54,130 nucleotides of DNA, taken from positions 1 to 54,130 of the IMG/VR virus record IMGVR_UViG_3300047497_000273. One strand, written 5' to 3'. Source of the stretch: a virus. Every line of letters starts with the position of its first letter. The first letter of the stretch is position 1. The translations under genes and the position numbers were made by a program. This document shows, piece by piece, positions 15,534 to 23,445 of this stretch. The notes under the pieces were generated by a model. It was not told the DNA's origin, did no database searches, and saw nothing but the letters and a program-made list of their open reading frames with translations.

Positions 15534-16526
15534 ATGCCCGAACCCGTCTTTACCGACGTCCACGTAGCCACAGCGCTCTCGGACGTCGCCGTCGCCTACT
15601 ATCAGGATCAGTCCGCCTATATCGCGGACAAAGTGTTCCCGATGGTGCCGGTTCAGCACCAGACGGACCTTTACTACGTTTGGAAAAAGGACGACTTTTT
15701 CCGCGATGAAGCGCAACAGCGCGCCGATGCCACGGAGTCCGCCGGCAGCGGTGTGAACCTCACCACGCAAACCTATTCAGCCGCGGTGTGGGCGCTCCAT
15801 CAGGACATCGGCGATCAGGTCCGGCGCAATGCAGATCCGGCCGTCGATATCGACGTGGTCGCCACCCGCACGCTGATGCAAAAGCTGCTGATCCGCCGCG
15901 ATCGTATCTTCATGTCCAAATACATGACCACCGGCGTGTGGTCGGTGGACATCGCCGGCGTAGCGTCGGCGCCGAGCACCAACCAAACCTATCAGTGGTC
16001 GGACGACGCCAATGGCGATCCGTTCACCGATATTGCGAACGGCCAGACCAGTGTTCTCCAAAACACCGGCTTTGAGCCGAACGTGCTGGTGCTGGCGTGG
16101 CCGGTGTACCAGGCGCTGCGCAAGCACCCGCTGGTGATCGACCGCATCAAATACACCAATCCGGCATTCGCCGGCAAGATCACGCCACAGCTGCTCGCCG
16201 AGGCGTTCGATATCGAGGAAGTGCTCGTGTCGCGCGCGGTCTACAATTCGGCGGCGCAAGGCGCCACCGGCGCGTATTCGTTCGTCATGGGCAAGTCGGC
16301 GCTGTTGGCCTATCGCGCGAAATCGCCGGGCTTGATGGTGGCCACCGCCGGTTACACGTTCGGCTGGACCGGCCTGCTCGATCAGAACAATCTCGGCATC
16401 GCGATTTATCAAATCCCGCTGCCGTGGCGCGGCCGCAATACGATCCGCACGGAGGCCGAAATGGCTTTCGACATGCAGATCGTGGGCAAAGACCTGGGTT
16501 ATTACTTCACCAGCATCGTTGCCTGA
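15534..16526 (+). CDS. Major capsid protein
   Basis: The protein has 330 residues, a usual length for phage coat proteins of the lambda-E-like or HK97 fold. The N-terminus (VATALSDVAVAYYQDQSAYI then ADKVFPMVPV) and the C-terminal membrane-free beta core (GLMVATAGYTFGWTGLLDQN, RTEAEMAFDMQIVGKDLGYY) are characteristic of this coat family. Position after decoration and before connector genes supports the call. GGAG eight bases upstream is the ribosome site. It is flanked on both sides by strong hairpins. Confidence 0.85.
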   Translation: MPEPVFTDVHVATALSDVAVAYYQDQSAYIADKVFPMVPVQHQTDLYYVWKKDDFFRDEAQQRADATESAGSGVNLTTQTYSAAVWALHQDIGDQVRRNADPAVDIDVVATRTLMQKLLIRRDRIFMSKYMTTGVWSVDIAGVASAPSTNQTYQWSDDANGDPFTDIANGQTSVLQNTGFEPNVLVLAWPVYQALRKHPLVIDRIKYTNPAFAGKITPQLLAEAFDIEEVLVSRAVYNSAAQGATGAYSFVMGKSALLAYRAKSPGLMVATAGYTFGWTGLLDQNNLGIAIYQIPLPWRGRNTIRTEAEMAFDMQIVGKDLGYYFTSIVA

Positions 16527-16634
16527 TCACGAATCGTTCCGCATCCGGGTTTGGTGCCATCTGGGCCCGGGTGTGGATCGCCGCAAGCGCGGCACGGGTG
16601 TGGATTGCCTCCTCAACCTGTTTCGCGACTGCAC

Positions 16635-16668
16635 TGGCCGAGCCTCGCCCACACACGGGGCTCGGCCA
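16635..16668. terminator. Hairpin downstream of the major capsid gene
   Basis: A perfect 10-bp stem (TGGCCGAGCC / GGCTCGGCCA) with a 14-base loop lies in the 167-bp gap after the capsid gene. It lacks a T tract. It may protect the 3' end of capsid mRNA or reduce read-through. The remaining bases of the gap show no gene. Confidence 0.5.
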
Positions 16669-16693
16669 ACCATCAGAACCAAAGGGAACAAAC

Positions 16694-17074
16694 ATGCGTC
16701 CGATGTCGATCGATGAAATTGGCTCCGGCAAAGTGCTGCGCGCGCTCACGATCGGCGATCAGCGTTTGCCCCGCGGTTCGGCGCTCACCCACGAGCAGCT
16801 GGCCACGATGCCCGCCGCCAATCGCAATGCGCTGATCGAAAATCGCTTCATCGCGGTTTATCCGACTGGCGCAGTGGTGGCGGCCGCGGCGCCAGCGCAA
16901 GCCACCGGCGAACTGATGGCGGTACCGCGCGGGTTTGGAAAATACGATGTGATCCGCGGTACCGTGATCGCATCCGGCCTCACCAAAGACGAGGCAACGG
17001 CAACGGTAGCCAAGGCAGCGGCCGCGCCGCCGGTGAAAGGTAAATCAAGGGACCGCAAGAAGGCGGCCGCGTAA
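16694..17074 (+). CDS. Small head-region protein of unknown function
   Basis: This 126-residue protein starts at MRPMSIDEIGSGKVL after AAAGGGAACAAAC. A globular first half (RALTIGDQRLPRGSALTHEQ, then NALIENRFIAVYPTG) is followed by an Ala/Lys-rich tail (GKSRDRKKAAA). Short proteins in this position in related phages often assist head completion or carry a basic tail for DNA, but no family is recognised here. Confidence 0.65.
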   Translation: MRPMSIDEIGSGKVLRALTIGDQRLPRGSALTHEQLATMPAANRNALIENRFIAVYPTGAVVAAAAPAQATGELMAVPRGFGKYDVIRGTVIASGLTKDEATATVAKAAAAPPVKGKSRDRKKAAA

Positions 17075-17128
17075 TCGATCGGGTGCGTTGCGTTTCGGAC
17101 TGAGAATTAAAAATAAAGGGGAACTGTC

Positions 17129-17812
17129 ATGGCCACAGGTTTCATCAGTCGCTTCCGCGGCAAGATCAAAGCGGCTCTCATCTATTTGGATAGCTCCGCT
17201 GCGCGCGGCATCTTCATCAGCGCCGCCGGCACTTATGTGCGCATGCCGAATATCTGGTCGAACGCCGGCGCGCCGACCAATGGCGGCGCTGGCACGCTGG
17301 CCACGATCGCGCTGCCAGGTGATTTGCTGGTGGATACGGCAAACAAGGCTCTCTATCAGAACACCAACACGACGGCATCGCCGACTTGGACAGCGATCGA
17401 GGCCAGTGGCGGCGCGGCGGTCATCACCAGCGGCACGATCGACGGCGCGACGATCGGCGGCACAACGCCGGCGCCCGTGACAGCAAGCGCGCTGCATGTC
17501 GACACCGGAACAAAGACGGCCGCAGCCGTGGCTGGAGCGGCCACGCTTAACAAGATGGCCGGCGTTATCACATCGGAAGCGCTGGTTACGGCTGGGCTTG
17601 CCGACTACACTTTGACGCTGACCAATAGCAATATTGCGGCCGCCGATCAGGTGTTCGCGCAAGTGGGTAACGGCACCAACACGCAAGGCGATCCTGTGGT
17701 CGGCGTGGTGACGCCGGCTGCGGGTTCGGTCACTATCCGCATCCGCAACGCACATGCGACGCAGGCGCTGAACGGCACGCTCATCATCGCGTTCATGGTG
17801 CTCAAAAACTAA
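17129..17812 (+). CDS. Probable virion protein with fibre-like repeat motif
   Basis: The 227 residues include ITSGTIDGATIGGTTPAPVT, a short pattern common in trimeric phage fibres and head-decorating proteins. Ser/Thr/Gly/Ala-rich strands (SNIAAADQVFAQVGNGT, SVTIRIRNAHATQALNGT) fill the C-terminal half, suggesting a beta-sandwich. AAAGGGGAACTGTC precedes the ATG. It lies between head and connector genes, so a head fibre or decoration role is likely. Confidence 0.6.
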   Translation: MATGFISRFRGKIKAALIYLDSSAARGIFISAAGTYVRMPNIWSNAGAPTNGGAGTLATIALPGDLLVDTANKALYQNTNTTASPTWTAIEASGGAAVITSGTIDGATIGGTTPAPVTASALHVDTGTKTAAAVAGAATLNKMAGVITSEALVTAGLADYTLTLTNSNIAAADQVFAQVGNGTNTQGDPVVGVVTPAAGSVTIRIRNAHATQALNGTLIIAFMVLKN

Positions 17813-17832
17813 ACCCGAAACGGAGCGCCGCC

Positions 17833-18315
17833 ATGTTCAAGTTCGCCAGAATCGCCGCTGCGGCGCTCCTGCTTTATCTTTCGCCGGCGGTGGCGTTCGC
17901 CGGCAATCTGCTCGCGTTGCCGATCACCACGGCGGTCACCGCGCAGGTGTCGCCGGTTCTGCGATCGCGCGACGGTACGGTGCCGCGCAACGCCACGATC
18001 CAGTGCAATCTCACTTACGGATCAGGCGGCACCACGATCGACGCCTGGGTGCAAACCTCGTTCGATGGCGGCGCTACGTGGAACGATATGGCCAATTGCC
18101 ATTACGGAACATCAGGTGGCCGCTTTCAATACAATCTGTCTGCGGCCACGCCGGTGACGACCGAATACACGCCCACTGACGGCACGTTGTCACCGAACAC
18201 CTCGAAAGATGGTTTGCTGGGCACCCAGTTTCGCGTCAAATACACCACGGTCGGCACCTATGCCGGCGGCACGAATTTGTCGATCGACTTGGCCGGCTTA
18301 CGCTTGGCGCCCTAA
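17833..18315 (+). CDS. Signal-peptide-bearing protein inside the structural operon
   Basis: The 160-residue product starts MFKFARIAAAALLLYLSPAV, a clear Sec signal (basic n-region, hydrophobic core, likely AFA cleavage near residue 23). The mature part is a beta-rich domain with VQTSFDGGATWNDMANCHYG and two to three Cys. Exported proteins are unexpected between capsid and connector genes. It may act on the host envelope during infection, or the signal may be a relic of a virion protein. CGGAGCGCCGCC precedes the start. The function is unknown. Confidence 0.65.
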   Translation: MFKFARIAAAALLLYLSPAVAFAGNLLALPITTAVTAQVSPVLRSRDGTVPRNATIQCNLTYGSGGTTIDAWVQTSFDGGATWNDMANCHYGTSGGRFQYNLSAATPVTTEYTPTDGTLSPNTSKDGLLGTQFRVKYTTVGTYAGGTNLSIDLAGLRLAP

Positions 18316-18324
18316 GGAGTCCGG

Positions 18325-18804
18325 ATGGCCGGCACGTGGAGTTACGATCCGACAGAGCTGGTCGGTACGGCGCCGGCGAACAAGCTTAATCAGGTTCGCC
18401 GCCTGATCGGCGACACGCTCACCAACGACCAACAAATTTATGATGAGGAAATCACGTTCGCCATCACGCAACGCGCCTCGGTGTACGGCGCCGCGGCCGA
18501 TTGTTGCCGCTATATTGCCGCGCAATTCTCCCGCAAGGTGGACACCGTGCAAGGCGATCTGCGCACGCTGTACTCCACCCAGGCCAAAGCCTATTCGATG
18601 CGCGCGGATGAGCTCGAACGATCGGCGCTCGCCGGCGCGACGCCGTACGCCGGCGCGATGACAAACGCCGACAAGGAAAGCCAGGTCGAGGACTGCACGC
18701 GGGTTTCGCCGCAGTTCAATATCGGCATGGACGATAATTACTTGCCGGTCGGGGCCGCCGGCAACGTGATTCCCGGATCGAACAAATCGAACGGTGGCCT
18801 CTGA
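18325..18804 (+). CDS. Head-tail connector (gp6-like)
   Basis: The protein has 159 residues. NKLNQVRRLIGDTLTNDQQI then YDEEITFAITQR, a long helix (YGAAADCCRYIAAQFSRKVD) and QAKAYSMRADELERSA are the helical signature of HK97 gp6-type head-tail adaptors. It should form the ring under the portal. It overlaps the following gene by one base, and TAAGGAGTCCGG is the ribosome site. Confidence 0.8.
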   Translation: MAGTWSYDPTELVGTAPANKLNQVRRLIGDTLTNDQQIYDEEITFAITQRASVYGAAADCCRYIAAQFSRKVDTVQGDLRTLYSTQAKAYSMRADELERSALAGATPYAGAMTNADKESQVEDCTRVSPQFNIGMDDNYLPVGAAGNVIPGSNKSNGGL

Positions 18805-19313
18805 TGGCGGCCGCCTTCCCGATCACGGTCGACGCCAGCCACGCGATCGCCAAGTTCGATGCGATCCCCGAGTCGGTGCGAAACCGGCTTCGGGTGACGA
18901 TCCCCGGCCTCACCAAAACGCTCCAAAGCGGCGTGCAAGCGAAATTGGCGCCCGGCGTGCTGTTCAAGACGACACCCAAATGGGTGATCCGCGCGGTGAT
19001 GGTGGAGAACAGCAAAGAGATCGTGGGCCGTGTTTTCGTCGATCCGGCGTCGCCAGACGGCAGTGCGATATATGCGGCCATCCACGAGTTCGGCGGCAAG
19101 ACCGGCCCGCACACGATCACGGCGGTGAATGCCGCGGCGCTTTATTTCTTTTGGGCCAAGCTCGGTAAAAATGTGATGTTCAAAACCGTGCACCATCCGG
19201 GTTCGGTGATGCAGGAGCGGTCCTATATGCGATCGACGTTCGACGAACAGCGCGCCGATATCGTCGAGGAGCTCACCGAGGCGGTGAAAGAAGCATCGGC
19301 GGAGGCGCACTGA
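18804..19313 (+). CDS. HK97 gp10-like tail completion protein
   Basis: The protein has 169 residues. LRVTIPGLTKTLQSGVQAKL and FVDPASPDGSAIYAAIHEFGG then HPGSVMQERSYMRSTFDEQR are the landmarks of the gp10/minor tail family (the YAAIHEFGG block and the final R-S-x-M-R-S segment). It joins head and tail or completes the tail end. Start and stop overlap neighbours by one base, consistent with tight coupling. Confidence 0.85.
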   Translation: MAAAFPITVDASHAIAKFDAIPESVRNRLRVTIPGLTKTLQSGVQAKLAPGVLFKTTPKWVIRAVMVENSKEIVGRVFVDPASPDGSAIYAAIHEFGGKTGPHTITAVNAAALYFFWAKLGKNVMFKTVHHPGSVMQERSYMRSTFDEQRADIVEELTEAVKEASAEAH

Positions 19314-19825
19314 TGCCCGGCACCCGCGAACAGATTATGAATGCGCTGGTGGCAACGCTTAAGGCGCAGTGCGGCGGAACGTTCGCCACCTATTCGCGCG
19401 AGCTGCAAACGTGGGAAAACCTCGTTTCCTCGATCCAGAACAACGGCGCGGTGCCGGATTTCCCCGCGCTGTATCTGTTCGATGGGTGGGGGTTCGGCGG
19501 CGGCAAGGATACGTGGACGCGCCAAGGGCGCGGCATGCCACCTACGCGCACGCTCGAGCGGAGCATCGTGATCTATGCCCGATTGCCTGGCGCCGGCACG
19601 CCGGCCGGAGTGACGCCCGGCACCGCCGGCGGATCGGTGTTGCAGCCGCTCATCGAATCTGTCGAGTCGGCATTTGCTCCAGACGATGCGGTGAATGGTG
19701 TTCTCACGCTCGGCGGACTCGCTTATAACGTTTGGATCGAAGGCGAGGGCATTATGATTTCCGGCGACATCGATCCGACCGGCCTGTGCATGCAAGTGAT
19801 CCCCATCCGGATCACGATTCCTTAA
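19313..19825 (+). CDS. Tail terminator protein (gpU-like)
   Basis: The 170-residue protein begins TREQIMNALVATLKAQCGGT and FATYSRELQTW, typical of the short helix that opens gpU-like tail terminators. It has the central beta stretch ERSIVIYARLPGAG and the C-terminal GLAYNVWIEGEGI/PIRITIP pattern. Its location between gp10-like and tail-tube genes matches. It caps the tail tube and sets length together with the tape measure. Confidence 0.75.
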   Translation: MPGTREQIMNALVATLKAQCGGTFATYSRELQTWENLVSSIQNNGAVPDFPALYLFDGWGFGGGKDTWTRQGRGMPPTRTLERSIVIYARLPGAGTPAGVTPGTAGGSVLQPLIESVESAFAPDDAVNGVLTLGGLAYNVWIEGEGIMISGDIDPTGLCMQVIPIRITIP

Positions 19826-19842
19826 AGGGGAGCTAACCAGTC

Positions 19843-20607
19843 ATGACCCAATACGCATTCGGCAGCGGCACGCTGATCGCCAAGCGCACCGATGTTGCCA
19901 ACACGCAACCGGCGCTCGTTGGCACGCTCCAAGATGTGTCGCTCGATCTCGACCGCAAGATCGAAACCCTGGTCGGGCAATACAATTTCGCGGTGGCCGC
20001 AGGCGGTGCCGAGTTCAAGATCACCGGCAAGGCAAAATTCGCGCGGCTACAGGCCACGCAAATCAGCAATCTGATGCTGGGCCAGAATGTCGGCACCACC
20101 ACCACGCCGGCGATGCTCCAGATGACGGCCACCGGCGAAACCCATGCGGTGTCCTCGTCCTCGGCCACGATGACGAACGGCGCGACCTTCACCGAAGATC
20201 TCGGCGTGTTTAGTGCGGCCGGCGTTCAATTGACGCCGGTGGCGTCTGGCCCGGTGGCTGGCGTGTCCTATGTTCCGGGCGCCCCCGGCGTCGGCACTTA
20301 CACCTTCGCCTCCGGCGACAACGCCACCACCTACACGTTTTATTATGCGTACACGATCACATCGAGCGGCACGCAATTGGCGCTGGTCAATGCGCTGATG
20401 GGGCCTATCCCCACGTTCGAGTTGTTCCTGAAAGAGACGTTCAATTATTATGGGACCAACAAAGACTTGGTGATCAAGCTCAACGCATGTGTGGCGCCAA
20501 AATTGTCGATGCCTTTTGCGAACACCAAATTCACGGTGGCCGAGCTCGATTTCCAGGCGCTGGCCGATGTGAACAACAATATCGGCACCATCAGCCTGAC
20601 CGAATAA
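19843..20607 (+). CDS. Major tail tube protein
   Basis: The protein has 254 residues. It starts YAFGSGTLIAKRTD and continues LVGTLQDVSLDLDRKIETLV and AEFKITGKAKFARLQAT, the conserved tube-domain opening. The C-terminus, KFTVAELDFQALADVNNNIG, is also family-typical. A probable Ig-like or flexible middle part lies near 90-170 (VQLTPVASGPVAGVSYV ... YTFYYAYTITSSG). It polymerises around the tape measure. AAAGGGGAGCTAACCAGTC is the ribosome site, and a terminator-like hairpin follows. Confidence 0.85.
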   Translation: MTQYAFGSGTLIAKRTDVANTQPALVGTLQDVSLDLDRKIETLVGQYNFAVAAGGAEFKITGKAKFARLQATQISNLMLGQNVGTTTTPAMLQMTATGETHAVSSSSATMTNGATFTEDLGVFSAAGVQLTPVASGPVAGVSYVPGAPGVGTYTFASGDNATTYTFYYAYTITSSGTQLALVNALMGPIPTFELFLKETFNYYGTNKDLVIKLNACVAPKLSMPFANTKFTVAELDFQALADVNNNIGTISLTE

Positions 20608-20611
20608 TGCG

Positions 20612-20634
20612 CCGGCGCGATCCCGCGCCGGTTT
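20612..20634 (+). terminator. Terminator/attenuator after tail tube gene
   Basis: CCGGCGCG and CGCGCCGG form a perfect 8-bp stem with an ATCC loop followed by TTTAAT. It lies between the abundant tail tube gene and the tail chaperone gene, where partial termination would lower expression of the latter. Confidence 0.6.
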
Positions 20635-20656
20635 AATCCTGAGGAGGCAAACCACT

Positions 20657-21064
20657 ATGTCGATCGAGGCCGATCAAAAGATCGTGGACGAGGGCAAATG
20701 CCGCGAGGTGACTTTAGCCGGGCAAACGTTCTACATCGCCCCGCTGTCCTTGCGGCAAGTGCTGGCGATTGCGGATTTCGTCCCCAAGCTTGGCGAAGTC
20801 AAAGCCGCCGATCTGAGCGGCGAAAAACTGATGCCGATGATCGAGGTGCTGTGGCACGGCTTGCGCCGTGTGCACAAAAATCTCGGCAAGGACGAATTGA
20901 TGGATATGCCGATCAGGATCGACGAGGTGGTCAAGGCATTGCCGACGGTGATCGAACAAGCCGGAGGCGCGAAAGCGGAAGCCAAGCCGGGGGAACCATC
21001 GGCGATGGGCCGGGGGGGCACTTCTCCAGCGCCGATTGGCGCCGACTCATCGCAGACCTCGTGA
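20657..21064 (+). CDS. Tail assembly chaperone (G-like)
   Basis: The 135-residue product is the shorter of a frameshift pair, as in lambda G. It has CREVTLAGQTFYIAPLSLRQ then VLAIADFVPKLGEVK, a pattern of Alphaproteobacterial tail chaperones, and an Ala/Gly-rich end after the slip site. GAGGAGGCAAACCACT precedes the ATG. It would bind the tape measure during assembly and is not in the virion. It sits directly before the tape measure gene, as expected. Confidence 0.85.
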   Translation: MSIEADQKIVDEGKCREVTLAGQTFYIAPLSLRQVLAIADFVPKLGEVKAADLSGEKLMPMIEVLWHGLRRVHKNLGKDELMDMPIRIDEVVKALPTVIEQAGGAKAEAKPGEPSAMGRGGTSPAPIGADSSQTS

Positions 21065-21273
21065 TCGAACTGACTTGGCCGCTTGAACAGATTTTGGAGA
21101 TGGATGTTTTCTGGCTCCGGGATCTCCACGAGGCTTGGGCCGATTGTCCGCCGGTGCGCCGTATGCTGGCGGCGTTCTTCGGCATCAAGCCCAAGGATCG
21201 GCGCAAGGGTGATCTGGCGGAATTGCTGGCCATGTTCCCGAACGGCCAGATGGTAGCGGGCGGCAAACCCTGA
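20657..21273 (+). CDS. Tail assembly chaperone -1 frameshift product (GT-like)
   Basis: A -1 slip on G GGG GGC (21013-21019), within a run of seven G, joins the G-like frame to a downstream frame that has no start of its own. The fusion would be 205 residues. The added part (HFSSADWRRLIADLVIELTW ... FFGIKPKDRRKGDLAELLAM) is helical and clearly protein-like. The T part ends by overlapping the tape measure start. This arrangement is known from lambda G/GT and HK97-like phages. Confidence 0.8.
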
Positions 21274-23441
21274 TGGCTGATGTCGACGTCACATTCGGCG
21301 CCAAGATCGATGAACTGGACGAGGGCGTTGCACAAGCCAAGGAAACGGTCGAGGGCTACGGCGAAACCCTGATCCATATCGCCGAACTGTTCGGCGTTGC
21401 GTTCACGCTCGATGGCATAAAAGAATTCATCGAAGGGATGGCCGAACTTGGCCATCAGGTTGAGGTGACCAGCGCCACGCTGGGCACATCGAATGCCGCC
21501 ACCGTAGAATTGAGCGGGCTGGCGCGCATCACCGGCACGTCGCTGGAAAGCCTGGCGCTCCAAACCGAACGCATGTCGCTGAACATCCAGCGATCGACGC
21601 GCGATGCCACCAATCCGGCAGCGCAAGCCTTGAACGTGCTGCACCTCAGCGCGCAACAGCTGATCGGTTTGCCGGCCGACCAGTACATCGAAAAGCTCCA
21701 CGATGCGGTATCGCAATTCAATCCGTCGCTGAACCTCACCAATGCGCTGATGGCGGTGGGTGGCCGCGGCTTTGCGCAGATGATCCCGCTCCTCGAGCTC
21801 AACGGGGAAAAGTGGACCGAAATGCGCGAGGCGATCGCGCACGCCAGTGAGGGTTTGGCCGAGGCCGCACCCGGCATGGCCGAAACGCATGAGCGGCTTT
21901 CGATCCTTGCCACCAGCGCACAGAGTCTCGGCGCGCGGATTTTCACGGTGCTGAAACCGGCGATCGACGCGGTGATCAGCGGTTTCACCCGTTGGGTGCA
22001 ATCGATCAAATCCGACGACATCAAAACTGCGGTGCAAACGATCGGCACCTATACGCTCGATGTGCTGGCGATCGTGGGGCATGCGGCGCTCCAGATTGGC
22101 GATTGGCTCGGCGCGCTGGCCAAGAGCGCGGACGATCTGAAAGCGCGATCGGCGGCCGCGGCGGGTGGTGCCGCAGGAGGCGCCGCCGGCGGCTTGCTTG
22201 TGGCTGGCCCCCCCGGCGCGCTGATCGGCGGCGTGGCCGGCGGCGTGGGTGGATGGCTGTTCGGTGGCAAGGGAGGCGGCGCCGATGATCCGGCCGCGAA
22301 TTCCGCCGCCACGCTGGCCAAGTTCGACGCCACGATCGCCGCCTGGCGTGCCTCGCTATCGACGTTCACCGGCACGCTGAACACCGGCGCCGCCGAGGCA
22401 GGCGAGGCCGGCAAGAAGCTGAACGCCGGCTCGATCAATGAGGCCGCGGCCGATCAGCAAAAGGCGGCCGCGGCTTTCTTCGATACGCAGATCAAAAATC
22501 TGCAAGGCATGCGCACGCTCCAGTCCCAAGGGCTGGAGGATGAGGTCAAACTTTATCAGATCACCGCCGCGCAAAAGTTTGCGATCCTTTACGCCTCGGC
22601 CGATCGGGAGGAACAAGTCGAGGTCACGCTGTTGCAGCGCAAGGCATCGCTCTATGCGCAAGGCAGCGCCGAATACGAAAAGGTGATGGGCGAGATTGCC
22701 GCCACGCGCCGCAAATATCAGGGCGAGGAACAAAAGGACCTTGCCGGCATCGCCGCCGATTACAGCAAGACGTTTAACGAAATCGGCAGCACGGTGCTAG
22801 GCGCGTGGAATTCTCAATTGCGCGGGCTGCTGGCCGGCACCACCACGTGGCACAAGGCGATGAACAACATCCTGGCCGATCTGATCGTCAAGTTCATCGA
22901 AATGGTCGAGGAAATGGTGGTGCACTGGATCGCGGGCGTGGCGGCCACCACCGCGGCAACGCTAGCCGGCAATGCGGCCAAGGTGGCATCGGACGAATCG
23001 GCATCGGCGGTTTCCACCGGCATTTGGGTGGCCAATGCGCTGAAAAAGATTTTCGCCAGCGCCGGCATCACCGATGCGGCGGTTACGGCCGCGGAGGCGC
23101 CCAAGGCGGGTGCGGCGGCGCCGGCGATCGGCGCGGCGGCCGCGGCGGCTACTACGGCGGCCTCGGTGGCCCTCGTGTCGCAAGACGTGGGCTCGTGGAA
23201 CGTGCCGGGCGTGACGCCGGCACTTTTGCACCCCGAGGAAATGGTCGTACCACAGCCCTTTGCAAGCGGACTGCGGGATGCTCTAAGCGGTGGCGGTTCG
23301 ATCGGCGGTGGCGGCGGCGGCGGCGCACAGGTGAACATCAATGGCCCGATCATCGGCAATCAGGCGTTCATCAATTCGATGATCCCGCAAATCGCCAAGG
23401 CACTGTCCGGTTATCGGCAACTGAACCCGAGCACGGCATAG
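21273..23441 (+). CDS. Tail tape measure protein
   Basis: The 722-residue protein has long helical regions (VAQAKETVEGYGETL; LEDEVKLYQITAAQKFAILY). A central hydrophobic Gly/Ala segment (AGGAAGGLLVAGPPGALIGG near 305-325) could cross a membrane during DNA entry. A second hydrophobic stretch lies near 550-580. The C-terminus has a VPGVTPALLHPEEMVVPQPF motif found at the end of many tape measures of this kind, and a Gly-rich linker follows. The start overlaps the GT stop. Its length implies a tail of roughly 100 nm, by the usual scaling of tape measure to tail. Confidence 0.88.
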   Translation: MADVDVTFGAKIDELDEGVAQAKETVEGYGETLIHIAELFGVAFTLDGIKEFIEGMAELGHQVEVTSATLGTSNAATVELSGLARITGTSLESLALQTERMSLNIQRSTRDATNPAAQALNVLHLSAQQLIGLPADQYIEKLHDAVSQFNPSLNLTNALMAVGGRGFAQMIPLLELNGEKWTEMREAIAHASEGLAEAAPGMAETHERLSILATSAQSLGARIFTVLKPAIDAVISGFTRWVQSIKSDDIKTAVQTIGTYTLDVLAIVGHAALQIGDWLGALAKSADDLKARSAAAAGGAAGGAAGGLLVAGPPGALIGGVAGGVGGWLFGGKGGGADDPAANSAATLAKFDATIAAWRASLSTFTGTLNTGAAEAGEAGKKLNAGSINEAAADQQKAAAAFFDTQIKNLQGMRTLQSQGLEDEVKLYQITAAQKFAILYASADREEQVEVTLLQRKASLYAQGSAEYEKVMGEIAATRRKYQGEEQKDLAGIAADYSKTFNEIGSTVLGAWNSQLRGLLAGTTTWHKAMNNILADLIVKFIEMVEEMVVHWIAGVAATTAATLAGNAAKVASDESASAVSTGIWVANALKKIFASAGITDAAVTAAEAPKAGAAAPAIGAAAAAATTAASVALVSQDVGSWNVPGVTPALLHPEEMVVPQPFASGLRDALSGGGSIGGGGGGGAQVNINGPIIGNQAFINSMIPQIAKALSGYRQLNPSTA

Positions 23442-23445
23442 CCCC

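Noticed and set aside
20698-21273. A separate gene overlapping the tail chaperone in the -1 frame
   Set aside because: Only its C-terminal part is protein-like and it has no proper start. A frameshift extension explains it better.
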